Positions 25,764 to 37,730 of a stretch of DNA of 64,000 nt are shown piece by piece (positions within the stretch are counted from its first letter, which is position 1; the number at the start of each line of letters is the position of its first letter). The position numbers and the translations under genes were made by a program. This stretch comes from Gossypium raimondii. Lineage: Eukaryota > Streptophyta > Magnoliopsida > Malvales > Malvaceae. The notes under the pieces were generated by a model. It was given only the letters and a program-made list of their open reading frames with translations. It was not told the origin of the DNA and did no database searches. The DNA is taken from the NCBI RefSeq assembly GCF_025698545.1, contig NC_068571.1, positions 45,355,733-45,419,732 on the forward strand, read 5' to 3'.

Positions 25764-27708
25764 TCAGAAACATAAACATGTAAAAGGAACGACTCCCGTA
25801 GCTCTTATTTGCTTTGCTTTTTCTTTGATCTTCAATTCCTCATTTCTTCTTTTCTCATCGACTTGAGCTCTTGCTCCACCTGCGATATCATCAATTCTTG
25901 ATATCTTCAATTGGTAAACTTGATGGCTCCTTTTTATTTTCTTCTCCAATTCTTTCTGTACTTCAACCAATCCATCATTGGATTCAGCAAAACAGTTTTC
26001 AAGCAGTAAGGAGTATGTGTTTTTTCAATCTCAAGTAGGAATCACAACACTTTTCTCCTATTGAAAATCTTTAACCAAAAAGAGATGAATTAAGTTCAAA
26101 TTTCATATCTAACCTTTTTCCTTTCCATCTTGACTTTGGCTCTCACCTTCTTTTCCTTCTCCCATTCATGAATTGATGCTTTCATATTCTCATACCTGAG
26201 CTTTATCATATTAGTGAATGCCCTTTTAGTTCAACCAATTGAATCGGGTGAGTTGCATTTGATATTATTATATTTTTTTAATGTTTAAATGCTTTGAAAA
26301 CTAATTTAATGTGCAACTAAATTATAAAAATAATTAATAATTAATAAAAAAAACTCATTTAAGGAATTTTAAGTTAAAACAAATACCCTAATTAAAATTG
26401 AAAATAAATTAGTTAATACCGTTTGTTAAGTTTGTGCAACTCAGCATTCTGCCAAGCATCAGCTTTAGTCTCCAAAGCATTATTGGTTTGGGAATAATTT
26501 CCCTTCCACCTTTGGTCTCCAGCTGATGAACCACCTCCTTTACTACTTTCCCTTGACTTTCTACTGGATGTTTCACCTAAGAAAACAAATATATATTTAT
26601 TTGTTAAAAAGTATAATCCGTCGTTGAATCAGTCAAACCACCGATTTTTAATTCGGATGGTTTATTCTATTCAATTGAATAAATTATTAGAAAATAGAGA
26701 AAGCTGGTTCAACCACCTTATTTCAGATTAATATCTTGGCTGACCCTCAAACTAGTTCAATTATGAAAACAATGTAAAAGGGAAATAAATTTGATTATAA
26801 ATTACTGACCATGAACAAAAATCTTACTACTTAAATACCCTACCTAAAATCAATATGAGTAAGTAATGTTTCGGAGTCAATATGTAAATAGATATGGTGT
26901 TAAATATTGGTTATTACCCATAACTAGGGTTGAGCAAGAAAAATCGAAAAATTGAAAACCAACTCAGATTGAAGTGTTTGGACAGTTTATAAATTGCAAG
27001 TTAAAAATCGTGATTACTCAAAACCAAATTGAATTTTATTTTTATTTAATTTATAATTAATTTTAATTTTTATTATATAAAATAGACATTTTATATTTAA
27101 AATAGTGAAATTAACTTAAATATAAAAAATTTTAAATTTTTTATATAAAATTGTTGGTTATTTTATTAACTTGTAAAATAATATTTAAAAGCTAAAATAA
27201 AACTCATCTCTTCAAAATAAATCTAAAATTAATATGAAAAAATAGCTGACTATTTTATAATAACCGCTTCGAAAAATCTAAAAAACTCGATTGAAATATA
27301 AACTACTAAAATATAAACTACTAAAATGATGAAATTATATTTTTACTATCGTAAAAATATATAATTTAATTTCGAAAAGAAAAATATGTCTCCCGCCACT
27401 GTGATTATCACCCCTACCCATAAGTTGTAAGCTGCAAAAATACAAACATTAATGAATACCATACCTGCTGTATTTGTTGTCACTTCCTTGCTTGAGAATC
27501 GCCTACTAACTCTATCAGAATTTCCCACCCTCGATATGGTATCTTGTTTTTTCCCTTCTATTTTGATCCTATATTTTGCTTCGCCTTTTTCAATGGCGTT
27601 GACCACATACGCAGCCGCCGCCACTCCCACGGCCAACTCTCTCTCATACTGCTCTACCATTTTCATTTTCCGATGAAGAAACCTTGTTATCTGCAAAAGC
27701 AATGGCAT
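25764..27708 (-). CDS. Remorin-family protein
   Basis: Membrane-associated plant protein of plasma-membrane nanodomains. Exons 27708-27465, 26576-26420, 26195-26114 and 25955-25764; all joins are GT-AG and in frame, giving 224 residues. Seen: an N-terminal part with YERELAVGVAAAAYVVNAIE, a Ser/Lys-rich linker (TSSRKSRESSKGGGSS), then the remorin C-terminal domain: ADAWQNAELHKLNKRYENM, a charged coiled coil (KEKKVRAKVKMERKKKELEK) and the C-terminal ATGVVPFTCLCF. The Cys-rich end matches the remorin membrane anchor, where cysteines are often acylated. The start is uncertain: the ATG at 27708 is directly followed by a strong acceptor-like gcttttgcag, so exon 1 may be joined to an upstream exon not found here. 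The remorin subgroup was not determined. Confidence 0.8.
27297..27402 (-). repeat. Dispersed AT-rich element, copy 2 (in remorin intron 1)
   Basis: Carries aaattatatttttactatcgt, atataatttaattt and a terminal cccgccactg block matching copy 1 at 1203-1428 in the same orientation. Non-coding. Confidence 0.5.
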
Positions 27709-30700
27709 TCTCCATCATAATTTAAGCAACAAAATGCCATGACAAGATCCAATATCGGGTAGTTGATTGGGGCAAAAAGCTTGGAGATTAAGAAAGTGCT
27801 TTTGTTGTCTTGTCTTTAACCATGTGATTTTTCTGAAAGGGCTACCATAATTGTAGGTGATGTATAACTTTCAACGCAGCTTTTGATGAAAGCAAAGAAT
27901 CTCTCATGCATGCTTTGATATTTATGGGAAATAATAATTTTAACTCTTTCTTTTCTCAAGATATACAGCACAAGAAAATAATACAAACACAATGCAAGTA
28001 CTTCCACGTCTCAAAATCAATTTCATATTCTTTGAAATATAATTTCCTTACCATTATATTAATAAAACAAAACAATAAAAATACATGAATCTATGAAGGT
28101 CATTGAATTGAACTAGCAAACAACTTGTATTTAATTCTTCACTTGACATCAATTTGGGATTTAATCCTTAGAAAACCTCTATTTCCTATATTTAAAAAGA
28201 AAACTTAAAAATAAAATCCGAATTTATTTCTTATATTAAATCCGAGTATTACTATTTAAAACCAATTTAAATAGCATTAACTTGTAAAAATCTAAATTTA
28301 ATAAATCGAATCACAATATTACATTCTTCAAAGAAGCTACCGTATTAGGTTAATAATTAAACAGTGGTGAGAAAGAGATGGTAAAGTTAAAGCTTAGTTG
28401 TGTATGTTGAAAGAAGCATGGAATCAATTAAAAAGGTATCCCATTTTGATGCAGCAATATATGCTTATTCTCTTGGAAAGGAAGGGTATAATCTCACATG
28501 CACAAGTTTGGTAAATTATTTGGACATGAATGGCCCACCTTCACAAGCATACTCACTTCCTCTTTCTTGCCTTGGTTGCATTTTTTTTAATTTGCGATGA
28601 AAAATAAATAAATTGTTTCAACTCGTTGCATTAAATTTGAATATCTAATATAAAAATAAGTTTAATTTAAATATTTAATTTTAAACTCAATCATTTATAA
28701 TTCAACTCAAGCTCGAGTTTGAATTAAATTTTTTAAATATTAACTTTTTTTAAAAATTAATCAAACTCACGAGTTATTTGAACAAAAACTAAAAATTTAA
28801 ATTCAACTTGTTCGATAACTTGACTTATTCAAGAACAAACTTAAATCAACAAAACCAACTTCTCAATTCAATTTTTTAATCTAAGTATTTTGTTATTGTA
28901 AATATCTTATTTATAAAAAAAATTATCTATTTAATTTTCATCAATAACATAAGGGAGCAGTGATTAAGATCTTTTGTTGACATTCTAATGATCAAGATTC
29001 AAACTCTTTTGATGCAATTCTCCTTTACCAATTCGTAAGAGCACAATTTTATTGATTAGAGAAGCATTTGTGAGTGCTAAGATTTCATTTAGCAAGAGAG
29101 TTATTTCATTATAGTTGTATGAGAGTGAAGTTAAGCTTAAATCATCTCTTGTGTTATAAAAATTATAGAAAATTACTTTTTAGATAAGACCTAATAAGTG
29201 TAAATTTTATTCCGAATTGTGTTTTTCTACTTGTAAATTATTTTTAAAAGTTGTAACCCGCTCAACACTTTTAAGTGTACACCAACATAATTGAGCTAAA
29301 TTATGTATTACTAAGGTCTAGTTTAAGAATGCTTCTCAAAAGTGCTTTTAGGACAAAAGCGTTCCTAGACAAGCTACTTTTTTTTTTTTTAAAGTGTTTC
29401 TCCCAAACCCAAAATTGGCCCTAAAATATTTTTTCCATAACCCTTTTAAAAACTATTCCTAAATTAGGCTTAAGTTGAATGGAGGAAGCACTTTTATATA
29501 AAACATGTCCGGAGGTTATTAGCTAATGATTCCTCTCTTGCAAGTCAAATCCTACAGGCTAAGGCCAAGTATTATCATATGTATAGTATTTCGGGGTGTC
29601 CAAAATGTTTTGTTAGAAGGTATGAAATGGAGGGTCGGTAATGCTAGGTGATTCGAATTTATGAACACAACTAGCTATGTGGTACGAAAGCTCATTCAAA
29701 AAATAAGAGAGATTAAAAAAAAATGAGACTTGAAAAATAAGTTTGAGTAAAATTTAATGTTCATTTTCTATGTAAATTGGGTAAGATTTTTTTGTTCAAG
29801 TTCAAGCTCGACCCAATTCAAATATTATATTATAAAATTAATTATATTAATTAAATAATATATATTTATATTGAATCATTAATCCAATAACAATTAAACT
29901 CATTATCAAAAACTCCAAAAACCTATCCAACTAAGTAACCCAACCCAAAATATAAAATTTTAAAATTATATTTAATACAATAAAATATTTATTATATTTA
30001 TGCTAGTGTTTAGTGTATTTAGTGTAATATATATTTTAATTTATCTTTAAATAAAAAGTAATCTAAAAATTAAATATAGGTAGACCATATTGGGCCTGAG
30101 TTTACCTTTTCTAATTTGGGTCAGATCTAGGAAAAAATTAAGCCCATTTCTTAAGTCGAGTTATGCTCAAGCTTAAAAATTTTATATAAATATTTTGCAT
30201 GAACTCAACCTGGCTTATAAACATCTATAATTTTTTCTAATTTTAAGTTTAAATTTATTTTAAATATTGTTATTTTTTTAACACGTGCAAAATGTATAAC
30301 GTAAGCGTTTATCCAAGTGGAGAGACTTGTGAATTTTTTACATAAAAAAGGACATTTATATAGAAAATAAAAATTAGCAGAGAAATTTCATATTATGTGT
30401 CTAGGATTGAGTTCATCTACAGTTTCAATTTCTTTTACTTCTTTGCCCTAGCTTGGGACAAGTCAACGCCAAAGACTGATTCTATGGCTAAATGTTTAAA
30501 GAAAAATAAAAAAAAATTTAATTAAGTCATTGTTTGATTACATCAATATTGTTTTTTTTAATATAGAATCTTAAAAATAAAAAATATATATGTATTTAAT
30601 TCATTCAAATTCATAATCTAAAATAAAATCTAAAATTTTATATAAATATTAAAATTTAAAAATATATAAAAATTATTTAAAATTGTCAAAACAAATTTAG

Positions 30701-31369
30701 CAGTCCATGTTATGAATGTATGATTTATGCAGCATGTTGTTTTCATTTTTCTAATAATTGGGATGTTGGGAATAGGGGTATATTACCCAAAAATACTGAA
30801 AATTTAGAAAAAAAAATATTTTATTTTGAAATTTACCAGATTTTTGTAAAATATCAGCCCTGGGAATAGGGCTACATAACATAATATTATTTATCACTGG
30901 CCAAAAGATTATTGTTTGTATGCTGAAAAGTTGGTTTTTGTCTTCTGGGATGCTTTCTCACCCATTTATCAATTAAGGTGTTCCTTAGGTTTTATAATAT
31001 TTTAAAATTTATTTATAGTTTGATATAATAAATTTTGATAAAACTTTGAGAATAAATTTTAACATATAGAAATTCAAATAAACTTTTAGAAATTTTATTA
31101 ACTTTATTAAGATTTTTAATCATTTTAAATATTTTCTAATGTAACTTACCATATCGTATATTTATCCATATGACATGCAATGTGTCACTTTCTCATTGTT
31201 TTCATTAGCTATGAGTATGTTCATAATGGTCAAACTAATCAATGAAAGTTTCATTAAAGAGCTTAATTAATTTTTTTATTACAAAGGACTCAATTTAGTG
31301 CACATTTTTTATAAGGGTTTAATTGATTTTTCAATTTTTTACTAAGATTTTTTTTATGACTAAGGTGTC
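27709..31369. other. Intergenic, AT-rich, repeat remnants
   Basis: No supportable gene. Short open frames at 27816-28007 and 28400-28600 have no recognisable domain. At 29320-29425 there is a MITE-like fragment (aatgcttctcaaaagtgcttttagg followed by a poly-T run). At 29497-29690 there is a probable LINE scrap. At 30000-30240 a tract contains phrases such as 'gggtcagatctagg' and 'aagcccattt', typical of worn plant hAT or retroelement DNA. The rest is simple AT-rich sequence. Confidence 0.5.
29497..29690 (+). mobile_element. Small LINE ORF2 scrap
   Basis: One frame reads SLASQILQAKAKYYHMYSI, followed with a frame change by WRVGNAR. This resembles the LINE segment between the reverse transcriptase and zf-RVT (pattern LKAKYFP ... 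WRVGNG). Too short for a firm call. Confidence 0.35.
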
Positions 31370-32589
31370 TAATATAGGATAGAGAGTCAAGATCGTATTC
31401 AAGTTGTTTGATGTGGATTTGACCTGAAAGAAGAAACAAAACAGAATTAGCAAGCAATGAAAATCGAAACAAACATAAAGAGAAAAGGGAAAGAATGGTT
31501 TGGTTTAAGAGAGGAATTAGGGTTCGACTTGGATTAGGGTTTCTCGAAGTAAAAGAAACTTCTCTTGAACAGTAAGGGTGGTCGAACCTTGACCTGAAAT
31601 AAAAAAAAATCCAAATATATTAATAAAACTAAAGATCGAAGCAAAACAAATCAATATGGCGAGTAGAAGCAATAAGTTTGAAGAAAGAAGAGAGATTTCA
31701 TTTAAAGATGCAATATTAAGAGCAAATCACCCAAAATCGAATGGAAAATTTAAATCTTGAACTTGAAAAGATTGTGAATGAATTGAATTAGATTCAAGAA
31801 ACAAAACAAGAAGTAAAAATAAAGAAAAGATGGAAAAGAATAGGTTTTGGCCGAAAGTTGAAGATGGATAGTTGGATAAGTGCCTTAAGAAGCCTTTAAA
31901 TCAAATATTCAACAATTCCCTTTAGACGGGTCTAATCTCCTCCCCAATATTAAAGCATTAGCAAATTGAAGCTTGAAGAGGAACCCCAACAATTTAAGAA
32001 GATTTGTGATAAACAACTTCTAAAACAAACAAGATAAAATCTTGCAAAAAAAAAAAACTCAATGAGTATTTTTACTAAATTCAAGCTTACTGGAAATAAG
32101 GGTGGTCAGCCATTTGTTTATACAAGCGAGTTTGACTTGACTTAAAACTAACAAACTTTCTCTTAAGTAACAAAAGATGAAAAATATTTCCTAACAGTGG
32201 ATTATAAGGTGGAATTCGGCCAAGACATACATATGGGCTTGCTTGGGCCGAATTTTACAAGCGATCCACTTATTAAATTCAAAACATGTTGAAAAATATA
32301 ACATACTTCAAACGGTCCACCTTCACAATGTGTGGCCAAAATTTCATTTAAGTGCTTAGTAGAACTTTAAGATGGGCTTGCAGACGTTTCCATGGGCTGG
32401 TCTTCAAGAATTTGAATGCTTATCCATACGTTGCAAGATTGGACTTGTTTAAACTCGTTAGTGTGATCCATGTCGTTTCAACTCCAAGATTTAGTTTCTT
32501 GGACCAAAAATTCTAAAATTTAAAATTTTAATTTTCTTGAATCCTCGAATATTTATATATGACGAATCTAGACCAAGATTTAGTTTTTT
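31370..32589 (-). repeat. Probable decayed LTR or 3' region of a gypsy element
   Basis: Lies directly downstream, on the minus strand, of the gypsy pol tail at 32590-33345. It is non-coding, with long pyrimidine runs, and reads like an LTR followed by a leader, but no matching second LTR was found in the window and the ends are not defined. Inference only. Confidence 0.3.
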
Positions 32590-33345
32590 GATTTAGTTGA
32601 AACTTAGAAAGTGCATCTTGATCTTCTTTCTCCTTTGTATAAGCTTGTGGGCCTTCGTCACAAACTCTTGGATAGCCACGTTCAATATTGACTTGAGTTG
32701 TTCGGCTTTTGACATTGTAATAAAGCCTTGAGGTAGAATTAACCCATCATATCCATGCTTCCTTGATTGGGTCTTGATTAGAGGTGTCCATGGGCTGGGC
32801 TGAGCCGGGCACAGAAAAAAATTCGGCCTGCCTCCTAGGCTCGGGACCGGCCCGAAATATGGGCATGGAATTTTGTCCAAGCCCGGCCAGGGAATAAAAT
32901 CCCGAGCCCGGCCCGGCCCGGCCCATTTTTTAATAAACACCCAAAAAAATTTTAAAAAATAAAAAAATAAAAAAAAAGTATTTTAAAAATATTTAAAAAT
33001 TTAAAAATAAAAATAAAAATATATTTTTATTAAATTTGGGCTGTGCCTGTGCCAAAAAGTGGTGCTCGAGGTCTCACCTGCTTTCTAAACGGCCTCATTT
33101 TTGCCCAAGCCCATATTTCGGCCTATATTTTTATTCGAACCTACCGACGACCACCTACCATGGACACCTCTAGTCTTGATGTTCACATCAGTATTCTTAA
33201 TGTTCATTTTACAGTTCATAAATACAAATATTTCCGGAGATTCATGGTTACCTTTTTTAACAATATCATTTTCAAGGTTTAAACTCGAGTTCACTTTTAA
33301 ATGTGTAATGTGTTTTACTATTACATTACTTGTTGATACCAAGAG
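32590..33345 (-). mobile_element. C-terminal tail of a gypsy-type polyprotein, split by a hAT MITE
   Basis: On the minus strand below the MITE the frame reads KTQSRKHGYDGLILPQGFIT, then MSKAEQLKSILNVAIQEFV, resembling the end of some plant Ty3/gypsy pol proteins (pattern LPQGP.TR..AK....LN..V.EF). The sequence on the other side of the MITE (33181 upwards) continues the same frame (NIKNTDVNIKT). No integrase or reverse transcriptase remains in the window. Assignment is tentative. Confidence 0.45.
32779..33172. mobile_element. hAT-type MITE, 394 bp, perfect 8-bp target duplication
   Basis: Terminal inverted repeats TAGAGGTGTCCATGG and CCATGGACACCTCTA, flanked on both sides by GTCTTGAT (32771-32778 and 33173-33180), the 8-bp duplication of hAT transposons. 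The inside has GC-rich GGGCCGGGCC-type blocks at 32795-32935, then an A/T tract, then a second GC-richer block, making it strikingly unlike its AT-rich surroundings. No coding capacity. The perfect duplication suggests a fairly recent insertion. Confidence 0.88.
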
Positions 33346-33669
33346 TTATTTTGACCCTTTAGCCAAATAATATTAATTTTTTAAATTTATTTTTTATAAA
33401 AAATATTATTGTTATTTTTTGATAAAAATATTATTATTTTGATATTTATAATGAAATTCAAATAAAAACAAATTTTTACTACTTAACTAATAATTGAGAC
33501 CAAACTAGCTGAAGGTAGTTAAATCTCCTACCCGGTGCGGCCGATAACAAATCTATTTCTGTTGGACCAAACTACTCTTTCCACTCCTTTCAATTTCAAA
33601 AAATGCACAAATCCACGATAGCAGCAACGAACCCTAACCCTAGGAATTATATCCCAAAATTCACGTAAA

Positions 33670-36092
33670 ATGTACCAATCGCAGCAACAATTGCAACAAT
33701 CTTCATTCGCATACCTTTCTCATTCCTCAAATCCCACCCCCAATCCTGTATTATTATATCCTCAACCACCAACTGTTCCCTATGAGCCATTTTTGTACCC
33801 TCCAGGAACCGACCCGTATGCCTATAAGCCTCAGTTAACCCATGTTGCTGTTGAAGCGCAAGCTGAAATTTATGAGGACCCAAATGGAGCTTCTCAGAGT
33901 TGGATCACTAGACAGGCTGGTCCTATTAGATATGATGCTACTGTTAGTCTTTTTTTCTTGTCCTTTCTTTCGCTGCAGTTTTTTTTTCCTTTAATGTGAA
34001 TTTTGAATTTCTTTTTTCCTTTTTTGTGGTCAATTTTTTGGATTTTTATTGGAAATTTGTTTTTCTTCGTTTGGTATTTAGATTTTAATTGTGGGATTTT
34101 TTTTTTGTTTTAATTTGCTTTAATCATAAGTTCATTATCGAGAATCATTCTTGAAAATATAATCTATCCAGTTCTATTTCAAAATTAGCCTTGAAAATTT
34201 CATCTATTCTTGGTCCAGCATTGAGTAGTTTTCATAACTGAAAATCATTCATAGGCTATGGAATTGATGCTTTCTGGATTTTATGTGTGTGTGTGTGTAG
34301 TTGATTAAATGTGTAAGATATTTTCACTTGTTAAGTGATGTTTGTTTCTGAAACAACTTCTAGCTATGTTACTTGGACTCAATTGCTACTACATATACGA
34401 ATATGTGCATGAAAATGTGTTTGACTTGGGTGGCAGCTACAGATACTTAAAAGAAAAATGAAAAGTCGAAGCAATATAGAATATATGTGTATTTATTATA
34501 CATATGCCAATCATTTCATTTGCTGTCCTTATCTACAGTTGATAAAATGTGTAAGATTGTTTCAGAAGAGGTGATGTTTTGTTTCTGGATCTACTTCTAG
34601 CTATGTTATGGACTTGGTTGTTAATATTGGATTTGGGTATGTGTCTAGAAATGTGTTGAACCCAAGTTTTAGACATGGATGCTTCGAGGGAAATGAAAAG
34701 TCGGATGAACATAGACTTCTACTCCTGTTATAGTTAGTGAGAGAGGAATGTTTCTATTAATGAAGTTTCTGAGTTTTATGTTTTAAAATATGTGTTTACT
34801 CAATGATAAAGTATCATAGTATAGTCATTGGATGAATAGATGAATGGCTTTCAGTCATTTGGATTGTTTATACTACATATATTTTGGGGTTTCAGTTGTC
34901 AGTAGCAGCTTCGAATTCCAACAATGGGTCAAATCAGTCATTGGTTAATAATGTAATAAGCGCATCAAATCAAACTGCACTGATTCAACCAATGCGATGT
35001 GAGGTTTGCAACATTGAATGCCAAACAAAAGATGTTTACGAGAAGCACATTACTGGAAAGAAGCATCGGAGGAAATTGCAAGAAAAGATTAGTTCCTCAA
35101 CTGCAATACTCCCAGAATCTTCCAATACAATGATATATGGGGCTTCCTGTGTGGCAAATGCTGAGGAGCTGGAGAGGAAGAAGCAAAAGCTTTTAGATTC
35201 TGGGGCAGCTGTTAACTCTGTTCGGATGTGCACGATATGCAATGTTGCTTGTAATAGCCATGAAGTGTTTGTTAAACATCTTTCCGGGAGGAGACATGCA
35301 GCTCAGGTAACATTAATTAGTTCACTTGGAAATTTCTTAATAGAGTTGAAAGCTAACCTTTTTCGATTTATTTATATTGTTTTGGGCTTGCACTGAATTT
35401 CTTCATGCATAAATGCAAGAAGTTCCAGCTTGGTTTATTTTCACCATATTCATTTATACTTTCTTGTACTTCTCTTTTCCAATTGGAACCTATTTGGTTA
35501 GTCCATTTGTTATCTTTGTAAGTTCGGTTTAAATACGATTTTTCTTGTATATGTGATCATGCAGGCTGGACTTATAGCTGTTGATGGGGTTGGACCTTAT
35601 CTTGCTGCAGTTCGAGCTAATGATCAGTTTTGGAATAAAGGCAAGAAGACATCTAAGGTTGTTCAATCTTCGTGGTGTGAAGTTTGTGAAATCAACTGTA
35701 ACAGCGGCGATGCCTATGCACAACACTTGTCCGGGAAGAAACACCTGAAAAAGCTGGAGAATTTAGAAAAATCAAAGAAAGGAACCTCTGATCCTTCCAT
35801 AGGTGCACCGGCTGAAATGAATCAGATGATTAAACCAGTAGAAAACCCAGCAGCAAGCAGTAGCGACGGAGGAGTTAGTGTACAGAACCCAGTGGCAGCA
35901 CAGCCTGAGGCATCCAAGGAGGATTTGGAGACTAAGAAACTGAAAGTCATGGAAGGTGGAACGGCTGCTGCTGATGTTAGAGTATGCACTATCTGCAACG
36001 TTGTATGCAATAGTGAAAAGGTCTTCAAATACCATCTTACTGGGCAGAAGCATGCCGCCATGGTAAAGAAGCAAGCGGCTACCACTAGTTAA
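33670..36092 (+). CDS. Protein with four U1/matrin-type C2H2 zinc fingers
   Basis: Probable nuclear RNA- or double-stranded nucleic-acid-binding protein. Exons 33670-33942, 34896-35306 and 35565-36092; joins are GT-AG in phase 0, giving 403 residues. Four fingers of the C-x2-C-x12-H-x5-H kind: MRCEVCNIECQ...HITGKKH, MCTICNVACNS...HLSGRRH, WCEVCEINCNS...HLSGKKH and VCTICNVVCNS...HLTGQKH, arranged as two pairs. Within each pair an E/D-rich KK(Q/L)K helix linker precedes the second finger (AEELERKKQKLL; KEDLETKKLKVM), so the gene looks internally duplicated. The N terminus is Gln/Pro/Tyr-rich (YQSQQQLQQS, YPQPPTVPYEP) and may be disordered. No catalytic domain. Known relatives are plant zinc-finger proteins of undefined role. 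Confidence 0.88.
34300..34715 (+). repeat. Direct duplication in intron 1 of the zinc-finger gene
   Basis: Two diverged copies about 235 bp apart: 34300-34480 and 34540-34715. Both contain gttgat(t/a)aaatgtgtaag, tgatgttt..gtttctg, cttctagctatgtta, atgtgt and aaatgaaaagtcg in the same order. Part of each copy (tatgttacttggac...tatgtgc) resembles repeats in the SNAP33 leader intron and in an LRR-gene intron. Confidence 0.55.
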
Positions 36093-37043
36093 AATGAGAA
36101 CCGCCACAAAAGGACATAGATGGAGAATCAATGCATGGAAAATTTTTATTGATTGTTGTGGTTGTCAATCCGATTTGAATGTGGCATCCTTACCTTGACT
36201 TGGTCTATTGTTGGAATAGAACACTTTGTCTGCTGTAAATCCTCTATTTGCTCATAAATGAAGAAGTTTTTGGTGCAATGAAATGCTTCTTTTGATATGG
36301 TTGAGGATGTTTTGAATTTTGAACTTTTACAACAGGTAGGGTATGCTGGATTTCGCTGTTTTGAAATTTGACCTCTAACTTCAACTAGAATATGCTTGCT
36401 TATTATTTTTTTAATAATTATATTATATATGGCATAGATATAATGATTTAATGTTTCAATAAATAAGTTTAGAGTTAAAATTGAATTATTATGGCAAAAT
36501 TATGGGATAAATTTATAATATTTAATTTGGTACTTGAGCTATAATTAAAAATTATTTTAATATTTTAAAATTTTGTTAATAATAATTGAAAAGAAATAAA
36601 AATTTCTTAAAAATAAATAAAAATTATATAAAAATCAATTGCAGCAAGGAACAACCTAGAATTTTGTAGCTAATTTATTCACATCCAATCTCATAAAAAT
36701 CACAATTTTGAACTTTCACACATAAAAGAAAATATTAAACACCCATTCACTACTCAATTTTTTCACTTGTTTTGTTGTTTTACACTTTTCTCTGCCTTTT
36801 TTTTTCTCTTTTTTCATGCAAATCAACATCGACTTCTTTCTTTCTAGATCATTAAAATAATATATATATATATATTATTTATAACTAAATGTAAAATCTT
36901 GACTTAAAATTTGAGAAAAAAATGATAATTTGGAGAAGAAGAAGACGAAGAGCACTTCATATTATATATTTAAAATATCTAAAATTTCAAAAGTGAAAGT
37001 TACTTAAAAAATCAATAATCTAGCAATAGTTATTGAAAAGAAA
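36093..37043. other. 3' UTR of zinc-finger gene and AT-rich spacer
   Basis: The first 200 bases probably hold the 3' UTR (a polyadenylation-like ctcataaatgaag near 36253). From about 36400 the DNA is AT-rich, with an (AT)n run at about 36859-36877 and a GAAGAAGAAGACGAAG run at 36935-36950. No gene seen. Confidence 0.5.
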
Positions 37044-37290
37044 GGGCAAATTACATATAAAAGTCCATTTTTTTAAAATTTACCGAAATGGGTCCGGTAA
37101 ATAATTATTTACCGGAATGGCCTCATTTTCTCGAAAGCGCGTCCACGTCAGCACGATGTCAGGGGATGTGGCAGAAAAACGCGTCCCTGAGGAACTGTTT
37201 TGCCTATGTGGACAGAAATCGCTCCCTTAAGGGCGCACTTTATGTCCAAGTAGGCAAAACGCTTCCTCAAGGACACGTTTTGCCCGTGTC
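37044..37290 (+). repeat. Left terminal inverted repeat of the MULE
   Basis: Pairs with 46560-46809 on the opposite strand. It contains repeated 'aaacgcgtcc' and 'aaggcgcac/aaggacacg' phrases, GC-rich against an AT-rich background. Confidence 0.85.
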
Positions 37291-37309
37291 TCCTACGGTG
37301 GGTTTTGGG

Positions 37310-37710
37310 TTATTAGTTTAGGGTTAGGGTTTTTAGGGTTTTAGTGTTTTTAAGTTTAGGGTTTAAGAGGAAAAATTAAATAAGTAAGGGATTAGGGTTT
37401 ATGGTTTGTCAATTAAATTAATTATAATTTTTTTAAAATTGGATTAGTTTTCCTGTTTATTGTTTTTTAAGAAAAAATCAATTAACTTAGGGTTTAGGGT
37501 TACTTGAATAATTTAATTAAAAAAATTTTAAAATTTAGATTAGGGTTTAGAGTTAAGGGTTTTAAGGAAAAATTCAAATAAATTAGGGTTCAAGGTTACT
37601 TAAGTAAACTAATTATAAATTTTTAATAAATTAGTTTAGCGTTTAGTGTTTAGGATTTTTAAGTAAAAATTTAAATAAATTAGGGTTTGGGGTGTAGGGT
37701 TACTTAATTT
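37310..37710 (+). repeat. Telomere-like (TTTAGGG)-rich subterminal tract of the MULE
   Basis: About ten scattered copies of TTTAGGG or near variants (for example TTTAGGGTTAGGG at 37318-37330, TTAGGGTTTAGGGTTAC at about 37487-37503, and ATTAGGGTTTGGGG near 37680), separated by A/T-rich spacers. The matches are too irregular to be a true telomere repeat array. They lie between the left inverted repeat and the transposase promoter. Confidence 0.6.
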
Positions 37711-37730
37711 AATATATTTGTTAATTTAAA

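Noticed and set aside
27816..28007. Upstream exon for the remorin gene
   Set aside because: Joining it by the only plausible donor to the 27688 acceptor gives a frame that hits a stop.
28400..28600. Plus-strand open frame of 66 codons
   Set aside because: No domain recognised and no neighbouring exons in a compatible frame.
32593..32940. Minus-strand open frame of 115 codons with a Gly/Pro-rich start
   Set aside because: Its first half is the GC-rich body of the hAT MITE and its second half is a gypsy pol tail; it is not a gene.
33043..33370. Overlapping plus-strand open frames
   Set aside because: They straddle the MITE end and flanking repeat DNA, with no domain or splice support.
37310..37710. 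True interstitial telomere array
   Set aside because: The TTTAGGG units are scattered and irregular rather than tandem, and they lie wholly inside the MULE.
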